A stretch of 64,000 nt of DNA from Bacteroidia bacterium. Its GTDB lineage: Bacteria; Bacteroidota; Bacteroidia; Chitinophagales; Chitinophagaceae. The notes under the pieces are model-generated. The model saw nothing but the letters and a program-made list of their open reading frames with translations. It searched no databases and had not been told where the DNA came from. This document shows positions 9,286 through 17,798 of the stretch, piece after piece; position 1 is the first letter of the stretch, and each line of letters begins with the position of its first letter. The stretch is taken from contig JAUIBA010000002.1 in NCBI GenBank assembly GCA_030427635.1, forward strand, positions 62,001 through 126,000, written 5' to 3'. The translations under genes were made by a program, and so were the position numbers.

Positions 9286-9299
9286 ATACCGAACGGTAT
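9286..9299. promoter_or_regulatory. Palindromic operator, copy 2 (perfect ATACCG-AA-CGGTAT) before the thiolase operon
   Basis: A perfect palindrome around the central AA. It occupies the 35-bp gap between the TetR stop (9267) and the thiolase ATG (9303) and differs by one base from the copy at 8645-8658. Its end is 3 nt before the start codon, so a bound regulator would block initiation or elongation at the operon head. Confidence 0.75.
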
Positions 9300-9302
9300 A
9301 AA

Positions 9303-10484
9303 ATGGAAGATGTATTTATAATAAAATACAGGCGCACGCCGGTAGGAAAGTATGGTGGCATGCTTAGCCATATACGGCCAGATGATCTTGCCGCAATTGC
9401 TATATCGGAAGTGCAAATACAGAGTACTGTTCCTGCACAGGATATAGATGAAGTAATTCTGGGCTGTGCCAACCAGGCAGGAGAGGATAATCGTAATGTA
9501 GCACGCTTTGCCGCTTTGTTGGCCGGTCTTCCGGAAACAGTGCCTGCATATACGGTAAACAGGCTTTGTGCATCGGGTATGCAGTCGGTAATAGATGCAT
9601 GGGCACTCATAAGCTCATCGGCAGCACATGTGGTTATAGCCGGAGGCGTAGAAAGTATGAGCCGGGCTCCTTATGTAGTTTCAAAGGCAGTAAAAGCTTT
9701 TGAGCGCGGAGTGGAGATGCATGATACTACACTGGGCTGGCGCTTTATAAATGACCGTTTCCGGCAGCACTACTATCCTTATACAATGGGTGAAACAGGC
9801 GAAAATATAGCAGAGCGCTGGGGTATATCCCGGGAGCTACAGGATGCATGGGCCCTGCGCTCACACCAGCGGTATATGGATGCCTGGACGTCTGGCTGTT
9901 TTGCACAGGAGCTGATAAGCATTCCTGACATTATGCAGCGCGACGAAGGGTTGCGAACAAATACATCTATGGAGAAGCTGGCATCTCTTAAGGCCGTATT
10001 CAGAAAAGATGGCTCACTTACAGCCGGCAACTCTTCAGGTATCAATGACGGGGCCTCAGCTATGCTGTTGGCTTCGGCCAGCGCTGCTAAGAGACTGGAA
10101 CTACAGCCACTGGCTCGTATAGTTGCAGTGGCATCTGCCGGGGTGCATCCGGATGTTATGGGAACCGGTCCAATCCCGGCAATAAAGAAACTATTGCAGC
10201 AGACAGGACTTACCATTAATGACATAGACCTCTTTGAGATAAATGAAGCTTATGCGGTACAGGTTATATGCTGTATGCAGGAGCTGGGTATCCCGGCAGA
10301 AAGGCTGAATGTAAACGGCGGTGCAATAGCCATTGGTCATCCACTGGGTATGTCAGGAAACAGAATTACAGGTCATCTTGCACATGAGTTGCATCGTACG
10401 GGCAGCCGTTATGGTATTGCTGCTATGTGTGTGGGTGTAGGGCAGGGCACTGCAGTACTTATTGAAAACGTCACTAAACAATAA
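9303..10484 (+). CDS. Acetyl-CoA acyltransferase (thiolase), PcaF/PaaJ/FadA-like
   Basis: 393 aa degradative-type thiolase that cleaves 3-ketoacyl-CoA with CoA. The acyl-enzyme cysteine is C89 in LCASGMQS. The NEAYAVQ motif, the GGAIAIGHPLG His motif and the C-terminal CVGVGQGTAVL loop with the second catalytic Cys are all present. The CVGVGQG form is typical of 3-oxoadipyl-CoA/long-chain thiolases rather than acetoacetyl-CoA ones. ATG 9303 is chosen over the upstream open frame because the latter overlaps the TetR stop. It heads a same-strand cluster with a second thiolase 4 bp downstream, an SDR and DUF2798, probably one operon controlled by the adjacent TetR. Confidence 0.93.
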   Translation: MEDVFIIKYRRTPVGKYGGMLSHIRPDDLAAIAISEVQIQSTVPAQDIDEVILGCANQAGEDNRNVARFAALLAGLPETVPAYTVNRLCASGMQSVIDAWALISSSAAHVVIAGGVESMSRAPYVVSKAVKAFERGVEMHDTTLGWRFINDRFRQHYYPYTMGETGENIAERWGISRELQDAWALRSHQRYMDAWTSGCFAQELISIPDIMQRDEGLRTNTSMEKLASLKAVFRKDGSLTAGNSSGINDGASAMLLASASAAKRLELQPLARIVAVASAGVHPDVMGTGPIPAIKKLLQQTGLTINDIDLFEINEAYAVQVICCMQELGIPAERLNVNGGAIAIGHPLGMSGNRITGHLAHELHRTGSRYGIAAMCVGVGQGTAVLIENVTKQ

Positions 10485-10488
10485 TATC

Positions 10489-11658
10489 ATGAAAGAAGTA
10501 TTTATAGTAGCAGCAAAGCGTACACCGGTAGGTGGTTTGCTGGGGAGTCTCTCACATCTGTCTGCTCCGCAGCTGGGAGCTTTAGCTATCAGCGCAGCTC
10601 TTGAGTCGTCGGCTATTACACATGGCTCGGTAGATGAAGTATATATGGGCAATGTCCTTTCTGCCGGTATGGGGCAGGCGCCAGCCCGCCAGGCGGCTAT
10701 GTTTGCAGGTATACCTGATACTGTCGATGCTACCACTATCAATAAGGTATGTGCATCAGGTATGAAGTCGGCTATTGTAGGAGCACAACAGATAGCGCTG
10801 GGGCTGAGTAACATTGTAGTTACCGGAGGTATGGAAAGTATGAGTAATGCGCCGCACTATGCATGGCTGCGCCATGGTTATAAAGCAAGTGATACCACCC
10901 TTACCGATGGCATGATAAAAGATGGGTTGTGGGATGTTTATAACAACTACCATATGGGTAGTGCTGCAGAGTTGTGCGCCCGCACATATAATATATCACG
11001 GGAGGCACAGGATGAGTACGCACTAAGCTCTTACAGCCGTGCAGTAATGGCTACAGAGCAGGGCCGTTTCACAGATGAAATAGTGCCTGTAGCAGCAGCG
11101 AAAGGTGATACGTATATCAATACTGATGAAGACATATACAAGCTCATACCGGAAAAGGTTAGTCGCCTGAAACCCGTATTTGAATCAGATGGTACTGTCA
11201 CTGCTGCCAATGCCAGTAATCTGAATGATGGTGCAGCAGCCATTATACTGGCATCAGCCGAAGCTGTAGCGCAGTATAACCTGAAGCCACTGGCCCGCAT
11301 AGCAGGCTATGCCGATGCAGCAGGAGCACCTGAGTGGTTCACAACAGCGCCATCAAAGGCTATTCCTGCTGCACTGAGCAGGGCCGGATATAGGATGAAT
11401 GATATAGACTTCTTTGAAATTAATGAAGCATATGCTGCGGTAGCCATTGCCAATATGCAACTAATGAACATTGACCCCACACGGGTAAATGTTCATGGGG
11501 GTGCGGTAGCTATAGGACATCCGCTGGGTGCATCCGGTGCACGTATCATAGCTACTCTGCTTTCTGTGTTGCGTAGCAACAGTGCCCGGCTGGGAGTGGC
11601 AGGTATCTGTAATGGTGGTGGTGGTGCTACTGCTATTGTTGTGGAAAACCTATTGTAA
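10489..11658 (+). CDS. Acetyl-CoA C-acetyltransferase (thiolase), AtoB/PhaA-like
   Basis: 389 aa. Catalytic C88 lies in VCASGMKS; the NEAYAAV, GGAVAIGHPLGASG and C-terminal CNGGGGATAIV motifs are complete. The CNGGGGA form is typical of acetoacetyl-CoA thiolases. It is a paralogue of the preceding thiolase, only 4 bp downstream, so the operon holds two thiolases of different likely chain-length preference. Together with the dehydrogenase downstream this suggests breakdown or synthesis of a short acyl-CoA intermediate; the exact pathway is not visible. Confidence 0.94.
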   Translation: MKEVFIVAAKRTPVGGLLGSLSHLSAPQLGALAISAALESSAITHGSVDEVYMGNVLSAGMGQAPARQAAMFAGIPDTVDATTINKVCASGMKSAIVGAQQIALGLSNIVVTGGMESMSNAPHYAWLRHGYKASDTTLTDGMIKDGLWDVYNNYHMGSAAELCARTYNISREAQDEYALSSYSRAVMATEQGRFTDEIVPVAAAKGDTYINTDEDIYKLIPEKVSRLKPVFESDGTVTAANASNLNDGAAAIILASAEAVAQYNLKPLARIAGYADAAGAPEWFTTAPSKAIPAALSRAGYRMNDIDFFEINEAYAAVAIANMQLMNIDPTRVNVHGGAVAIGHPLGASGARIIATLLSVLRSNSARLGVAGICNGGGGATAIVVENLL

Positions 11659-11682
11659 ACAGAACACAAATAATAAAACAGA

Positions 11683-12426
11683 ATGAAAACAACAGGTAAT
11701 ACAGTACTTATTACCGGCGGTAGTGCCGGGATAGGTTTTGAAATGGCATTAATGTTCCTGAAGCTGGGTAATAAGGTAATAGTAACTGGTCGTGACGAGG
11801 CACGGATGCAACATGCATTGGAGTCATTGCCCGGCGTTACAGGTATTATAAGCGATATTTCTGACGATACTCAAGTGCGGCATTTGGTAACAAGGCTGGA
11901 AGCAGAATTTCCCGACCTGAACATGGTAATCAACAATGCCGGCAGGGTATTTGTTTATAAGCTGGCAGTAGCAGCAGGTGCAGCAGATTATGCATATAAA
12001 GAGATGCTGACGAATTACATTTCAGTAGTGAACATTACTGAGCAACTCCTGCCATTACTCAGCAGGCAGCCATCTGCAGCTATAGTAAATGTATCATCTG
12101 TTGTGGCGTTTGTACCGGGCCATACGGTTGCTACATATTCTGCCAGTAAGGCAGCATTACATTCTTATACACAGTCACTGCGCTATAGTCTCAGAGACAC
12201 AGGTGTAAAAGTATTTGAAGTGATGCCGCCACTGGTAAATACCAGCTTGTCGCAGGAGATAGGAGGTGCTAATGGCATACCTCCGGCAATGGTGGCTGCA
12301 GAGTTGGCAGATGCCTTAACAGCAGACCGCTATGAGGTGCGCATTGGGCAAACAGAGCAGATGTATCAGCTATCACTTAAGTCTCCTGCTGATGCTTTTA
12401 AAATGATGAATACAACCAGCCGATGA
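11683..12426 (+). CDS. Short-chain dehydrogenase/reductase (DltE-like SDR)
   Basis: 247 aa NAD(P)-dependent oxidoreductase of the classical SDR fold: the cofactor loop TGGSAGIG near residue 11, NNAG, and the catalytic Ser (NVSSVV) with YSASK are all present. The sequence resembles the DltE-like SDR group, which reduces or oxidises small hydroxyl/keto compounds. It begins 24 bp after the second thiolase and overlaps the next gene by 4 nt, so it belongs to the TetR-controlled operon. Confidence 0.88.
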   Translation: MKTTGNTVLITGGSAGIGFEMALMFLKLGNKVIVTGRDEARMQHALESLPGVTGIISDISDDTQVRHLVTRLEAEFPDLNMVINNAGRVFVYKLAVAAGAADYAYKEMLTNYISVVNITEQLLPLLSRQPSAAIVNVSSVVAFVPGHTVATYSASKAALHSYTQSLRYSLRDTGVKVFEVMPPLVNTSLSQEIGGANGIPPAMVAAELADALTADRYEVRIGQTEQMYQLSLKSPADAFKMMNTTSR

Positions 12427-12674
12427 AAAAACGTATAGCATTTGCCCTCATTATGGGTGTCATTACCACAGGTCTCATATCGTTTACGGTTATTGCATTT
12501 AATATCGGATTTGTATCAGGCTTTCTGGTATTATGGCTGCGCTCATGGGCCATAGCATATAGTGTTGTTATCCCGGCCATACTATTTATGGCGCCGGTCA
12601 TTCAGCGCCTGGTAGATAAGATGTTCTCTCAGCCGGTATCCGGGACTGTTGTCACAGATGATGAGCGGGTATAA
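12423..12674 (+). CDS. DUF2798 small membrane protein
   Basis: 83 aa with two membrane helices (about residues 5-28 and 35-58). The pattern KKRIAFALIMGVITTGLISF plus the WLRSWAIAY segment is characteristic of DUF2798 proteins, whose function is unknown. It starts inside the SDR stop codon (ATGA overlap), so the two are translationally coupled; it probably closes the operon. Confidence 0.75.
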   Translation: MKKRIAFALIMGVITTGLISFTVIAFNIGFVSGFLVLWLRSWAIAYSVVIPAILFMAPVIQRLVDKMFSQPVSGTVVTDDERV

Positions 12675-12788
12675 CGAAGCCGCCCTTCATCTGTGAAACT
12701 TTTGCCAAACCTATATCAGAGGGAGTTACTACCTGTAATATAACTGCATAAAAACCGTTCAGAATGCTATAGAAACTACTGTCTGCAG

Positions 12789-13748
12789 ATGTCGTCAACC
12801 TATAAGCAAAGGCATCGTTTTATTATCATCACATTGCTGCTGTTCATGCTGGCTAATGTGGTGGCGGCATTTCACGCATATAAGTTTACTCATTTTACAG
12901 AGAGGGGTAAGAAGACCCTTGCCCCGGAAAAACTATCAGTGGCAGGAAAGCTAAAAACGCTGATGCTGGGAATAGATAATCCCCGACCTGTAAATCGTTC
13001 GTTTCCGCAATATCCGTATTCTACGATATTTATTGATAGTGATGAGCGTCTTGCCTGCTGGTACATTCCAGCCGATACCGCCAGACTACCAGTCAGGGGA
13101 ACTATTGCTATGTTTCATGGATATAGTGGCGATAAGTCTTGCATGCTGCAGCGGGCATATGAGTTCAGAACTTTGGGGTACAATACATTCCTTGTAGATT
13201 TTCCAGGCAGTGGTGGTTCTGGTGGTATGCGCACAACCATTGGTTATAATGAGTCAAAGGATGTAAGGACTGTTTTTCAGTATCTCAGCAGTCAGGACAC
13301 AGGCTGCGTTTATTTGTTTGGTTCATCCATGGGTGCTGCGGCTATTCTTAAGGCCGTTGATGAGCGCAAGCTGAAACCTTCGGGTATTATCCTTGAATGC
13401 CCGTTCGGGTCTATGTACCAGACCGTTTGTGCCCGGTTTAGCAATATGCATGTACCATCTGTACCAATGGCGCCAATACTCACATTCTGGGGAGGACTCA
13501 TTAATGGCTTTAATGCGTTTAATCATAACCCGGCACAATATGCAGCAGGTGTGTCTTGTCCGGCATTGCTTATATACGGTCTTTGTGATAAAAACGTGAG
13601 CAAAAAGGAAACAAATGACATATTTCAGGCGCTAAGCGGTTCTAAGAAGTTACTTATTTGCGAAAAGTCTGGTCATGATAATTTTCTGAAAAACAGCCAT
13701 GACAAATGGGTAAAAGGCGTTACCTTATTTCTGTACCAAAACCGATGA
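12789..13748 (+). CDS. Alpha/beta hydrolase with N-terminal membrane anchor
   Basis: 319 aa. A hydrophobic anchor at residues 12-30 precedes an alpha/beta-hydrolase domain. The nucleophile elbow is G-S-S180-M-G, the oxyanion region is MFHGYSGDKS, and the late acid/His are likely the Asp in LIYGLCDKN and the His in KSGHDN. It resembles the YqkD/BEM46-type serine hydrolases; the substrate is unknown. A 114-bp gap separates it from the preceding operon, and a 15-bp perfect inverted repeat follows at 13805. Confidence 0.82.
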   Translation: MSSTYKQRHRFIIITLLLFMLANVVAAFHAYKFTHFTERGKKTLAPEKLSVAGKLKTLMLGIDNPRPVNRSFPQYPYSTIFIDSDERLACWYIPADTARLPVRGTIAMFHGYSGDKSCMLQRAYEFRTLGYNTFLVDFPGSGGSGGMRTTIGYNESKDVRTVFQYLSSQDTGCVYLFGSSMGAAAILKAVDERKLKPSGIILECPFGSMYQTVCARFSNMHVPSVPMAPILTFWGGLINGFNAFNHNPAQYAAGVSCPALLIYGLCDKNVSKKETNDIFQALSGSKKLLICEKSGHDNFLKNSHDKWVKGVTLFLYQNR

Positions 13749-13804
13749 CGCGCTATTATTTTATGTGTGATTGAAAGGTAGTCACCTGTTTGTATATTGC
13801 TACC

Positions 13805-13857
13805 ATACAATGACTTATGAACAGTCATGTTATATAGTTGTACATAAGTCATTGTAT
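13805..13857. repeat. Perfect 15-bp inverted repeat, AT-rich, 23-nt loop
   Basis: ATACAATGACTTATG (13805-13819) is exactly complementary to CATAAGTCATTGTAT (13843-13857). It starts 57 bp after the hydrolase stop. No T-run follows, so it is not a canonical intrinsic terminator; it could be a processed hairpin, a terminator variant or a large operator. An alternative shorter pairing TGACT/AGTCA exists inside the left half and loop. Confidence 0.6.
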
Positions 13858-13999
13858 CGTCTTACCCATGCCATGAGGTATACTTTTTGTTTTTGTGAAT
13901 ATTTAGAGGCATGGAAAAATATTTACCCCAAATTTCTTTTTACACTATGATAATTCAGATTCGCGCCCTACCTTTCGTTTATTAACATTCTATAAAGAA

Positions 14000-14239
14000 A
14001 TGAACAATATTGATAATGTTGTGAGTCGTCTTCGTAGCGGAATAAAGTTTGGCATTTTTGGCTACGAGGCACATTGTTACTTTCAGGATGGCTTTCGTGC
14101 AGGTTATAACGACTTATGGAAAGCAGTACGCATTGTAAATGGTATAGAAGGTCGCCCGTGTAAACGACTTGCTGAAGAGTTCCCCTCGGCATATGTTGGG
14201 TCTTTTGCACATAAGTATACGCGCCATGTGTGGAAGTAG
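14000..14239 (+). CDS. Possible small protein of 79 aa, unknown
   Basis: Not recognised. ATG 14000 follows an A-rich leader. The protein is basic and aromatic (GIKFGIFGYEAHCYFQDGF) and its amino-acid make-up looks like a folded protein rather than a random frame, but opposing short frames exist and there is no family hint. If it is not real, 13749-14586 is an 838-bp region without genes. Confidence 0.35.
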   Translation: MNNIDNVVSRLRSGIKFGIFGYEAHCYFQDGFRAGYNDLWKAVRIVNGIEGRPCKRLAEEFPSAYVGSFAHKYTRHVWK

Positions 14240-14586
14240 CGCTTGTATATAATTACCTGTTTGGGACTGATGGTTGTTGTCTTACTAAAAACAAGGCACA
14301 GCATTCACTAAACGCATATACCTCCAGTTTTACTCCATTAAGTTATAAACCGAAACAAATATCACAATATTGAAACCGGGTTGCTCACTTCTATTACTCA
14401 TAGAAGTGATAAAAAGCCCTTGTGATACGGGTTGGCGTATCTGCGTCATATTACATGAAAGAAGTGGGCGCTTGTTACAAGGAAATGGCTGGCTGGGTTG
14501 AGCGTTAATAAACAGGTTACTGTGCTGGTATGGTATACTGCTGCACTGGCAGGAGCATTGTATTACCTTTACCCTGCTGTAATACC
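14240..14586. other. Intergenic stretch with one hairpin
   Basis: About 350 bp without a convincing gene. It holds one perfect 9-bp stem, TCACTTCTA/TAGAAGTGA (14385-14393 and 14401-14409, 7-nt loop), followed by TAAAAA rather than T residues, so it is not a plus-strand intrinsic terminator. The end of the stretch is presumably the promoter and leader of the TSUP permease. Confidence 0.4.
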
Positions 14587-15399
14587 ATGACAGAACTATT
14601 AATACTGGCACTGGCCGGCTTTGCCGTAGGTACATTGGGTACGCTTATAGGAGCCGGTGGAGGTTTCATAATGGTACCTGTGCTATTAATGGCATATCCC
14701 TCACTGCCACCGGCAGTAATTACTGCTATTTCAATGGCGGTAGTAGCGCTGAATGCCATATCCGGCTCGGTAGCTTATGCCCGTGCCCGTCGTATTGATT
14801 ATAAAGCAGGTGTTCTGTTTGCATTGTATACAATACCGGGTTCTGTTTTGGGAGTGTTCACCGTACAGCATGTATCCGTAGCGTTGTTTCATGTTCTTTT
14901 TGGCATATTGCTGCTGCTGCTGGCAGTATATCTTTTTATGAAAAAAAGTGGCCCTGCGAAGTCCTTAACACAGGTAGCAGGAAAGCACACTACGACTATT
15001 ACAGACAGGCATGGAGTATCTTATACCTACAGTTACGACCGTCGCAAAGGCATCGTTATCAGTGTTCTGGTGGGGTTTTTCTCTCCGGTACTGGGTATAG
15101 GTGGTGGAATCATTCATGTGCCGGCCATGGTACAGCTGCTACATTTTCCCATGCATATTGCTACTGCCACCTCCCACTTTATACTCGCTGTTATGGCTAC
15201 AGTAACAGTTGTAACACATGCAGTAAACGGCAGCTATGCCGACCATCATGTACAGATGATGATACTGGGCTTATGCCTGGGGGTTATACCGGGTGCACAG
15301 CTGGGTGCATACTTGTCGCACAGGTTGCAGTCCGGACTCATTATTCGGCTGCTGGCAGTAAGCCTGGCGCTTGTAGGCCTGCGTATGTTATTGCTTTAG
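14587..15399 (+). CDS. TSUP (TauE/SafE) family membrane permease
   Basis: 270 aa with about eight membrane segments and the two-fold internal repeat of the TSUP family: GTLGTLIGAGGGFIMVPVLL near the N-terminus and VGFFSPVLGIGGGIIHVPAM at about residue 165. These permeases move sulfite, sulfoacetate or related organosulfur anions; the substrate here is not known. ATG 14587 is chosen because the membrane domain begins immediately there, whereas the longer frame adds a Cys-rich non-family extension. It converges on thymidine kinase. Confidence 0.85.
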   Translation: MTELLILALAGFAVGTLGTLIGAGGGFIMVPVLLMAYPSLPPAVITAISMAVVALNAISGSVAYARARRIDYKAGVLFALYTIPGSVLGVFTVQHVSVALFHVLFGILLLLLAVYLFMKKSGPAKSLTQVAGKHTTTITDRHGVSYTYSYDRRKGIVISVLVGFFSPVLGIGGGIIHVPAMVQLLHFPMHIATATSHFILAVMATVTVVTHAVNGSYADHHVQMMILGLCLGVIPGAQLGAYLSHRLQSGLIIRLLAVSLALVGLRMLLL

Positions 15400-15423
15400 T
15401 GAATACTGCTAATTCGCCAATCC

Positions 15424-15990
15424 TTACTTTTCGTAAAAACAGCTTCTGCATCTGGGCTCGTAAGCGTCTTTTTCTCCCAGGAGCACAAGGTCGGCTGTTT
15501 TGGTTTTGCGGTAGGAGTATATGGCAAGGTCGCCACACTTTACACAAATGGCATGCAGCTTTGTGATATACTCAGCCCGGGCCAGCAGAGAAGGGATAGC
15601 CCCGAAAGGCCGGCCGGAGAAGTCCATATCCAGTCCGGCTACTATAACACGGGTACCATTCAGCATCAGTTTTTCCACCACTTCGGTAATACCATCGTCA
15701 AAGAACTGTGCTTCGTCAATGCCCACTACATCTACTCCCGATGCCAGTATCAGAATGTTTCCGGCACTATCTACAGGAGTACAGCGTATGCGCGACTCAT
15801 TGTGCGATATAATGTGCTCTGCATCATACCGGGTATCTATAGATGGCTTGAATATTTCTGCTGTCTTGCCTGCTATCTGCACCCGGCGCAGCCTGCGTAT
15901 CAGTTCCTCGCTTTTGCCGGAGAACATTCCTCCGCATATTACTTCCATCCACCCCTTACGGCGTCCGTGCTGATATGGCTCTAAAAACAT
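15424..15990 (-). CDS. tdk: Thymidine kinase
   Basis: 188 aa type II thymidine kinase of the pyrimidine salvage pathway, phosphorylating thymidine to dTMP. The P-loop ([11 protein letters not shown]) is at about residues 20-30, the Walker-B-like DEAQFF near the middle, and a C-terminal structural zinc site is formed by CVKCG and CRSC. The N-terminal extension [20 protein letters not shown] is usual for Bacteroidota enzymes and supports the start. Length is standard. Confidence 0.96.
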   Translation of the reverse strand: MFLEPYQHGRRKGWMEVICGGMFSGKSEELIRRLRRVQIAGKTAEIFKPSIDTRYDAEHIISHNESRIRCTPVDSAGNILILASGVDVVGIDEAQFFDDGITEVVEKLMLNGTRVIVAGLDMDFSGRPFGAIPSLLARAEYITKLHAICVKCGDLAIYSYRKTKTADLVLLGEKDAYEPRCRSCFYEK

Positions 15991-16094
15991 ATGCTTGGTT
16001 GTCGTGCTAAAATAAGAGGTATTCAGCAGAATTTCTATCGCATATTCATATGGTTATTCTATCCTTTTGTATTCTGGTAAATACAAGCAGCTTG

Positions 16095-17780
16095 TTATTG
16101 CTGCCTGTACTTCAGTCCCAGTTGTTTCAGTACATCATGGCCTGACAGCGCAAAGCCAAGCCCTTCTACGCCATGCTGTACAATTTTGAAGGAAACAATA
16201 CCTACCGCAGCGCCTTTATCATCTATCAAAGGCGAGCCTGTGTTTCCATAATTCAGGGATACATCTGTTTGCAGCATGATAAGACTGTTATTTCTGCGCA
16301 CACCTGATATGATACCGCGCGAAAGGTTAAAGCCGGAGCCGGCAGCAGTATTAGCACCCACAGCCCATACATCCATTCCTATTTCCGGGTCGGTATTATC
16401 GCTCAGCAGCAGTGGTGTAAGCCCGCTCTTCTCTGTTTTCAGTAGTGCCATGTCACAGTTTTCACTTCTACGTACTATGGTTGCTTCGGCAGAGGTGCTG
16501 TCATCAAAGGTCACTTTTACAGCTTTATTACCAGCCACCAGATGATAGCTGGTCACTATATAGCCGTCTGCCGATATGATTGCTCCGGTACCTGTATTGT
16601 CGCCAATGGTAATTTTTACACAAGACTTACTGAATTCGTTTTTCTGACGAATATCTGCTGATGGGACTGGTATTTCTATTGTTTCCACCACTTCTTGCTT
16701 GTCGGTTATTTTCAGCAGTCCACGGTTGGTAAGCTTACGGCGCACACTCATAATAGACAGGTCCATATTATCCCGCAGGGCATTATATAGCTCATATACC
16801 AGATCGTCCTTATTGGCATTATATGATATTGTAAACAGGTCAGATTTCTCTACAGTACGCAGTGTAGTAAGCTTTTGCTTATAAAAGTCCATTACGTCCC
16901 AGTCTATTGCCAGCTCTATAGCAAAAAGATGATTAGGCATATGTTCCGGGCCGCCACCGGTAAGGTTTGAGGAGTTTCCATAAGGGCTTTTTATCTCATG
17001 AAATTTTATTTTACGTACAGTGGCATTCAGATACAGTGTATTATTAAAATTGGGAAATACATTGTTCACTGTATCTATGAATCGCATTTTATGCAGGGTA
17101 TAGTTCAGTGAGCGGTCAAAGATGGTATTGTTTACCGTGAGCCTGCTGTTCGTATATGACTTTGCCTTTTTGGTAGTGGGTCTTTCATCTTCATACTTGC
17201 TAAAGCGGGAGTAGATAGCTTCTGTCTGGTCTCTTGCAGCAACGTCTATATTGGTACTGTCTACCAGTAGATATTTCTCATCGCTTTTCCGAAGATCATA
17301 GGGTATAAGCGCGGGTATTATCGGGTTTTTCTCATACCTGTGTGTTTTCACATGTCTGAGGTCCGTAGATATGACAGATGCCAGTATTACTCCTGGTATT
17401 ATTAGCAGGTCATCACCCAGTTCTACCGACGGATCAAGCATGTCATTACGCTTTATCATAAACGTAGGTACTACTATTGCCAGTGCATCTACCATTATAA
17501 ACGCAATTGTTGGGGCATACCGGTCCAGAGTCACACAATAGTTTCGGGACTTGTACCCTTCCTTTTCGGCCGTTACGATATTATAAACATGGTATTTATT
17601 GAACTTTATCCGGGCCTTATCGGTACCTACAGAGTCGCCGTCAAAATGCAATGTTGCTCCAGGGGTAGCGCAGGAAACATTTACAGATTCACGGGATGGG
17701 GAAAATATCAAAGCACAGCCTGGGAGCAGCATGGATATAAGCACCACAGCTATCAGACTACTAATGAGGTTGTGTTTCAT
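16095..17780 (-). CDS. PEGA-like lipoprotein with C-terminal trypsin-fold domain, catalytic Ser replaced by Thr
   Basis: 561 aa. The N-terminus is a lipoprotein signal (MLLPGC). A PEGA-like segment follows (SCATPGATLHFDGDSVG), with a membrane-like stretch near residues 90-110, a long middle domain, and a C-terminal HtrA/S1C-type protease domain (about 390-561). His413 (SYHLV) and Asp443 (CDMALLK) align with the triad, but the Ser motif reads G-N-T514-G-S-P-L instead of GNSGGPL, so the nucleophile is Thr and the next Gly is Ser. It may be a pseudoprotease. It lies 18 bp downstream of a full paralogue with an intact triad. Function unknown; an envelope sensor or quality-control role is a guess. 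Confidence 0.75.
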   Translation of the reverse strand: MKHNLISSLIAVVLISMLLPGCALIFSPSRESVNVSCATPGATLHFDGDSVGTDKARIKFNKYHVYNIVTAEKEGYKSRNYCVTLDRYAPTIAFIMVDALAIVVPTFMIKRNDMLDPSVELGDDLLIIPGVILASVISTDLRHVKTHRYEKNPIIPALIPYDLRKSDEKYLLVDSTNIDVAARDQTEAIYSRFSKYEDERPTTKKAKSYTNSRLTVNNTIFDRSLNYTLHKMRFIDTVNNVFPNFNNTLYLNATVRKIKFHEIKSPYGNSSNLTGGGPEHMPNHLFAIELAIDWDVMDFYKQKLTTLRTVEKSDLFTISYNANKDDLVYELYNALRDNMDLSIMSVRRKLTNRGLLKITDKQEVVETIEIPVPSADIRQKNEFSKSCVKITIGDNTGTGAIISADGYIVTSYHLVAGNKAVKVTFDDSTSAEATIVRRSENCDMALLKTEKSGLTPLLLSDNTDPEIGMDVWAVGANTAAGSGFNLSRGIISGVRRNNSLIMLQTDVSLNYGNTGSPLIDDKGAAVGIVSFKIVQHGVEGLGFALSGHDVLKQLGLKYRQQ

Positions 17781-17798
17781 AAAATGTATTTAACCGTA

